Shown here: positions 6,913 to 8,713 of the stretch, in pieces
Numbering within the stretch: the first letter of the stretch is position 1
Layout: each line of letters begins with the position of its first letter
Assembly: GCA_902767235.1 (NCBI GenBank)
Contig: CACXGR010000166.1
Coordinates: forward strand, 1-8,713
DNA length: 8,713 nucleotides
Direction: 5' to 3'
DNA from: an uncultured Lachnospiraceae bacterium
Lineage (GTDB): Bacteria > Bacillota > Clostridia > Lachnospirales > Lachnospiraceae
Notes under the pieces: model-generated
What the model was told of the DNA's origin: nothing
The model's input: the letters and a program-made list of their open reading frames with translations, nothing else
Databases searched by the model: none
Made by a program: the position numbers and the translations under genes

Positions 6913-6939
6913 GAGTATAACATTGATAAGAGTATAACA
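6913..6939. repeat. Direct repeat GAGTATAACA, 17-bp period
   Basis: GAGTATAACA occurs exactly at 6913-6922 and 6930-6939, separated by 7 bp (start-to-start 17 bp). Both copies cover the putative -10 elements for the minus-strand CoA cluster. This may be a tandem operator for a repressor or simply two overlapping promoter -10 sequences. No regulator gene is visible in the window. Confidence 0.5.
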
Positions 6940-6942
6940 CAA
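6914..6942 (-). promoter_or_regulatory. Putative panT-coaX-coaBC promoter with extended -10
   Basis: On the minus strand TGTTATACT gives an extended -10 with TATACT at 6919-6914, 17 bp from a weak -35-like TTGTGT at 6942-6937. A second identical TGTTATACT lies one repeat unit upstream (TATACT at 6936-6931) and could be an alternative -10. Initiation near 6907 would give a leader of about 70 nt to the panT start. Confidence 0.45.
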
Positions 6943-7012
6943 CGAAAAACACAAATAATACACAAGTATCGCACAGGTCAAATCGGAAAGATAAAGTGGA
7001 AACAATGATTTA

Positions 7013-7041
7013 TTGACATTTCCATCGATAAAAACCATACT
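7013..7041 (+). promoter_or_regulatory. degV promoter
   Basis: A perfect TTGACA (7013-7018) is followed after 17 bp by CATACT (7036-7041), which matches four of six consensus positions. Transcription would start near 7048, giving a leader of about 97 nt before the degV ATG. The spacing and the perfect -35 make this the best sigma-A-like promoter for the gene. Confidence 0.6.
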
Positions 7042-7048
7042 TATAGAA

Positions 7049-7116
7049 CAGGATGCTGCCAACTGATTCAGGCGGCATCCTGCTCAGATCCACACCGCGT
7101 TAAACTGCAGTGTGGA
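7049..7116 (+). promoter_or_regulatory. Two stem-loops in the degV leader
   Basis: CAGGATGCTGCC (7049-7060) pairs with GGCGGCATCCTG (7071-7082), a 12-bp stem with one wobble pair and a 10-nt loop. TCCACAC (7089-7095) then pairs with GTGTGGA (7110-7116). The first stem begins almost exactly at the predicted transcript start. The second ends 15 nt before the ribosome binding site. There is no T-tract after either one, and the sequence does not match T-box or other leader classes I know. Confidence 0.5.
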
Positions 7117-7144
7117 CATTTACACAGAAACGGAGGACAAATCT

Positions 7145-8008
7145 ATGTCATTTGCTGTCTATGCGGATGGAAGTGCCAATCTGCCGCAGGAGATGCTCGA
7201 AGGCATTTCGCTCCTGCCCTGTGAATATACAGTTGACGGTGAGCCGCGCGAATACAGAGGAGATGTCGATCACTTCGACGGACACGCCTATTACGAGGAT
7301 CTGCGCAGGGGAAGAAAGGTCAGCACCAGTCTTCTCAACTCCCAGGTATTTATCTCGGCCTTTACGCCCGTACTCGAAAAGGGGACGGATATCATATATA
7401 TCTCCATGAGTTCGGGGATCAGCGGAACCTACAATGCGGCCATGAACGCGGCATCGGAACTGATGGAGGAATTTCCGGAGCGCTTTGTCCATATCGTGGA
7501 CTCCCACGGATGCGGCTTTGGAAACGGCCTTCTCGCTGTGAAAGCGGCTCAGCTGAGCCGGCAGGGCGTCGATGTGAGAGAGGCGGCGGCGATCGTCGAC
7601 GCGGAGGTCCCCCACACCTGCCAGTACTTTACAGTCGACGACCTGAACTTCCTCAAGAGGACGGGGCGCGTCAGCGGCGCCACCGCGATGATCGGAACGG
7701 TACTCAATATCAAGCCCATTCTCTTTGGGGACAGCACCGGACACATCGTCGCCTGCACCAAGGTCCGCGGCCGCCGGAAGTCCATCGAGATGCTGGCCGC
7801 CAAGTACAGAGAGAAGAAGCTGGATTCACCGGAGCAGAAGATCTGTATCTCCCACGGAGACTGCCCGGAAGACGCGCAGGCACTGGCGGCGATGGTCCGT
7901 GAGATCACCCCGGGCGTCCCGGTCACGATCTGCCAGCACGAGCCTTTTTCCGGCTCCCATGTGGGACCCGGCATGCTGGGCCTCTTCTTCAGAGGCGTCG
8001 AGCGATAG
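7145..8008 (+). CDS. DegV family fatty-acid-binding protein
   Basis: This 287-residue protein belongs to the DegV family, which binds a fatty acid and, as FakB proteins, presents it to the kinase FakA for phosphorylation and entry into phospholipids. Motifs in order are ADGSANLPQEM (7-17), STSLLNSQVF (60-69), ISMSSGISGTYNAA (86-99), VDSHGCGFGNGLLAVKAAQL (118-137), YFTVDDLNFLKRTGRVSG (161-178), LNIKPIL (187-193), ISHGDCPEDA (235-244) and GSHVGPGMLGLFF (270-282). The form of the FTVDDLNFLKR region places it in a subgroup common in Clostridia. The length is normal and the gene looks intact. GGAGG (7132-7136) lies 8 nt before the ATG, preferred over an in-frame GTG at 7112 that sits inside a hairpin and lacks a binding site. 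No fakA gene is present here, so which ligand or partner it serves is unknown. Confidence 0.96.
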   Translation: MSFAVYADGSANLPQEMLEGISLLPCEYTVDGEPREYRGDVDHFDGHAYYEDLRRGRKVSTSLLNSQVFISAFTPVLEKGTDIIYISMSSGISGTYNAAMNAASELMEEFPERFVHIVDSHGCGFGNGLLAVKAAQLSRQGVDVREAAAIVDAEVPHTCQYFTVDDLNFLKRTGRVSGATAMIGTVLNIKPILFGDSTGHIVACTKVRGRRKSIEMLAAKYREKKLDSPEQKICISHGDCPEDAQALAAMVREITPGVPVTICQHEPFSGSHVGPGMLGLFFRGVER

Positions 8009-8009
8009 A

Positions 8010-8042
8010 TGCGGGCTGACAGCATCCCATGCAGTCAGCGCA
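8010..8042 (+). promoter_or_regulatory. Stem-loop between degV and the small CxxC gene
   Basis: TGCG (8010-8013) and CTGAC (8016-8020) pair with GTCAGCGCA (8034-8042), leaving a two-base bulge. GCAT (8022-8025) pairs with ATGC (8029-8032) at the tip. The hairpin starts directly after the degV stop codon and is not followed by T residues. It may protect the degV 3' end or set the relative expression of the two genes. Confidence 0.45.
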
Positions 8043-8083
8043 AGACTTGACAGGAAAAACAGATCCGCAAGGGAGGTAGAGAG

Positions 8084-8335
8084 ATGGGGCTTTTCTTTAA
8101 CAGGGACAAAAAAGCAAACGGGTCAGGTGTGGAGAGATCTTTTGCCAATACGTATGACAAGGAGAAAGTAAAGCCGGCGATCCGCTGCAGCATCTGCACC
8201 GGCGAGCAGGTGGCGGGATTTCTCGATAAGCGGTCGGGCAAGTTCGAGGAGATCGCGCTGATCAGGCAGCCCGGTGACCTCGAGGACTTCAAAAAGAGGT
8301 ACGGGATCGCCGGAGAGGTGGAGAAGTTCTACTGA
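8084..8335 (+). CDS. Small uncharacterised protein with one CxxC motif
   Basis: This 83-residue protein is intact and soluble, with no signal peptide or membrane segment. The first 30 residues are polar and charged, with an MGLFFN start. The middle holds RCSICTGEQVAGFLDKRSGK (34-53), with Cys35 and Cys38 the only cysteines. The C-terminal third, with RQPGDLEDFKKRYGI (61-75), is probably helical. One CxxC is too few for a zinc ribbon within one chain, so a dimer-shared metal site, a redox pair or no metal are all open. GGGAGGT (8071-8077) lies 6 nt before the ATG, which supports real translation. It follows degV by 75 nt on the same strand and may be co-transcribed. I do not recognise a function and cannot assign a family. 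Confidence 0.8.
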   Translation: MGLFFNRDKKANGSGVERSFANTYDKEKVKPAIRCSICTGEQVAGFLDKRSGKFEEIALIRQPGDLEDFKKRYGIAGEVEKFY

Positions 8336-8339
8336 CGTT

Positions 8340-8373
8340 CGCCCCGGACGCAGGGCGGCGGGACGGTCCCCGC
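8340..8373 (+). terminator. GC-rich hairpins after the small CxxC gene, possible weak terminator
   Basis: CGCCC (8340-8344) pairs with GGGCG (8353-8357), and GCGGG (8358-8362) pairs with CCCGC (8369-8373). The sequence then turns sharply AT-rich, with the only clear T run at 8396-8400. The position directly after the gene fits a terminator, but the lack of an immediate T-tract makes this uncertain. Confidence 0.35.
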
Positions 8374-8410
8374 GAGAATTTACTAAATATTCATATTTTT
8401 CAAGCCTCTT

Positions 8411-8437
8411 TTGATATATAATAGATTTGGGTATGAT
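8411..8437 (+). promoter_or_regulatory. AT-rich promoter region of the fucO-like gene
   Basis: Two overlapping readings are possible. A perfect TATAAT lies at 8417-8422 but has a poor -35. Alternatively, TTGATA (8411-8416, five of six matches) pairs with TATGAT (8432-8437, five of six) at a short 15-bp spacing, or with GATATT at 18 bp. Either would give a leader of roughly 40-60 nt. The region is strongly AT-rich compared with the genes. Confidence 0.5.
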
Positions 8438-8448
8438 ATTTTGTTCGT

Positions 8449-8458
8449 ATCTATAGAT
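8449..8458. promoter_or_regulatory. Perfect 10-bp palindrome, possible operator
   Basis: ATCTATAGAT is its own reverse complement and lies between the promoter region and the ribosome binding site of the fucO-like gene. It is flanked by a wider inverted repeat, TGATATATA (8412-8420) and TATATATCA (8465-8473). The position suits a repressor site, but AT-rich DNA produces such palindromes by chance. Confidence 0.3.
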
Positions 8459-8486
8459 TCTAACTATATATCAGGAGGTAATTGGT

Positions 8487-8713
8487 ATGGCAGTTAATCG
8501 TTTTGTGCTTAACGGGATGTCCTTCCACGGACACGGTGCGATCAATGAGATCCCTGGAATCGTCAAATCCAAGGGCTTCAAGAAGGCGTTTGTCGCTTCG
8601 GACCCGGATCTGGTCAAATTCGGCGTTACCAACAAGGTCACAGATCTTCTGGCAAAGAACGGCATTGAGTTTGAAGTGTATTCCAACATCAAACCCAATC
8701 CCACGATCGAGAA
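8487..8713 (+). CDS. fucO: Iron-containing alcohol dehydrogenase, FucO-like (partial, 3' end outside window)
   Basis: Only the first 75 residues are present; the frame is open to the window edge. The opening MAVNRFVLNGMSFHGHGAI aligns well with the start of E. coli FucO, lactaldehyde reductase, which interconverts lactaldehyde and 1,2-propanediol with NAD(H). The match continues through FKKAFVASDPDLVKFGV (31-47) and KVTDLLAKNGI, to NIKPNPTIE (67-75). Asp39 aligns with the FucO residue that favours NAD over NADP. The iron-binding Asp and His residues lie beyond the edge, so the metal site cannot be checked. In Clostridia close relatives serve other short-chain alcohols too, so the substrate is uncertain. 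AGGAGGT (8473-8479) lies 7 nt before the ATG. Confidence 0.87.
   Translation, partial: MAVNRFVLNGMSFHGHGAINEIPGIVKSKGFKKAFVASDPDLVKFGVTNKVTDLLAKNGIEFEVYSNIKPNPTIE

Larger units (their letters stand above)
6836..7144. other. Divergent control region between panT and degV
   Basis: This 309-bp gap has no gene. From left to right it holds the panT ribosome binding site, two small leader stem-loops, a direct repeat covering the putative panT -10 sequences, an AT-rich middle, a TTGACA-type promoter facing degV, two leader stem-loops, and the degV ribosome binding site. The base composition of 6910-7045 is clearly AT-richer than the flanking genes. Confidence 0.8.

Noticed and set aside
6173..6937. 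254-codon open frame on the plus strand
   Set aside because: It is antisense to panT and highly polar with His/Asp/Arg bias, typical of a shadow of a membrane protein gene.
7049..7082. Intrinsic terminator in the panT-degV gap
   Set aside because: The stem is good, but neither strand shows a T-tract after it and no gene ends there, so a leader structure is more likely.
7112..7144. GTG start extending DegV by 11 residues
   Set aside because: It sits within a predicted leader stem and has no ribosome binding site. The ATG at 7145 starts directly at the DegV domain.
8047..8052. TTGACA as a -35 for the small CxxC gene
   Set aside because: No -10-like sequence lies 15-19 bp downstream; that space is occupied by GC-rich sequence and the ribosome binding site.

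Overview
The window looks like chromosomal DNA from a GC-rich member of the Clostridia, most plausibly Lachnospiraceae-like. The reasons are strong GGAGG-type ribosome binding sites, a type III pantothenate kinase with an ECF-type vitamin transporter subunit, a DegV fatty-acid-binding protein, a FucO-type iron alcohol dehydrogenase, and GC-rich genes separated by AT-rich promoter regions. The genus cannot be fixed from the sequence alone. I see no mobile element, CRISPR array, tRNA or rRNA.

Layout. (1) 1-1360: an extended -10 promoter, a leader of about 100 nt, and a membrane-anchored, trigger-factor-like FKBP peptidyl-prolyl isomerase facing the cell exterior. (2) 1361-1463: a spacer with two overlapping, mutually exclusive stem-loops. 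(3) 1464-3974: a large membrane protein with two N-terminal zinc ribbons, several membrane segments, an internal signal-like segment, a TPM domain and a Gly/Ser-rich tail. (4) 3999-4035: a strong terminator hairpin shared by converging transcripts. (5) 4072-6835, minus strand: a coenzyme A supply cluster in the order ECF S component (likely PanT), coaX, coaBC. (6) 6836-7144: a divergent control region with promoters for both sides, a 10-bp direct repeat over the putative panT -10 elements, and structured leaders on both sides. (7) 7145-8335: degV and a small uncharacterised gene with one CxxC motif. (8) 8336-8713: a GC-rich hairpin, an AT-rich promoter region with palindromic sequence, and the start of a fucO-like gene cut by the window edge.

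How the genes work together. The minus-strand cluster is the clearest functional unit. The transporter subunit would import pantothenate, CoaX phosphorylates it, and CoaBC joins cysteine and decarboxylates the product to 4'-phosphopantetheine, so three genes cover vitamin uptake to the penultimate CoA intermediates. The first two plus-strand genes both appear to act at or outside the membrane, one in protein folding and the other in an unknown role. They are co-oriented, but a structured spacer separates them, so a shared transcript is possible but unproven.

Novelty. Nothing here is clearly a new multi-gene system. The best candidates for a second look are the zinc-ribbon/TPM fusion with its overlapping leader stems, the 17-bp-period direct repeat in front of the CoA cluster, the structured degV leader, and the small CxxC protein.
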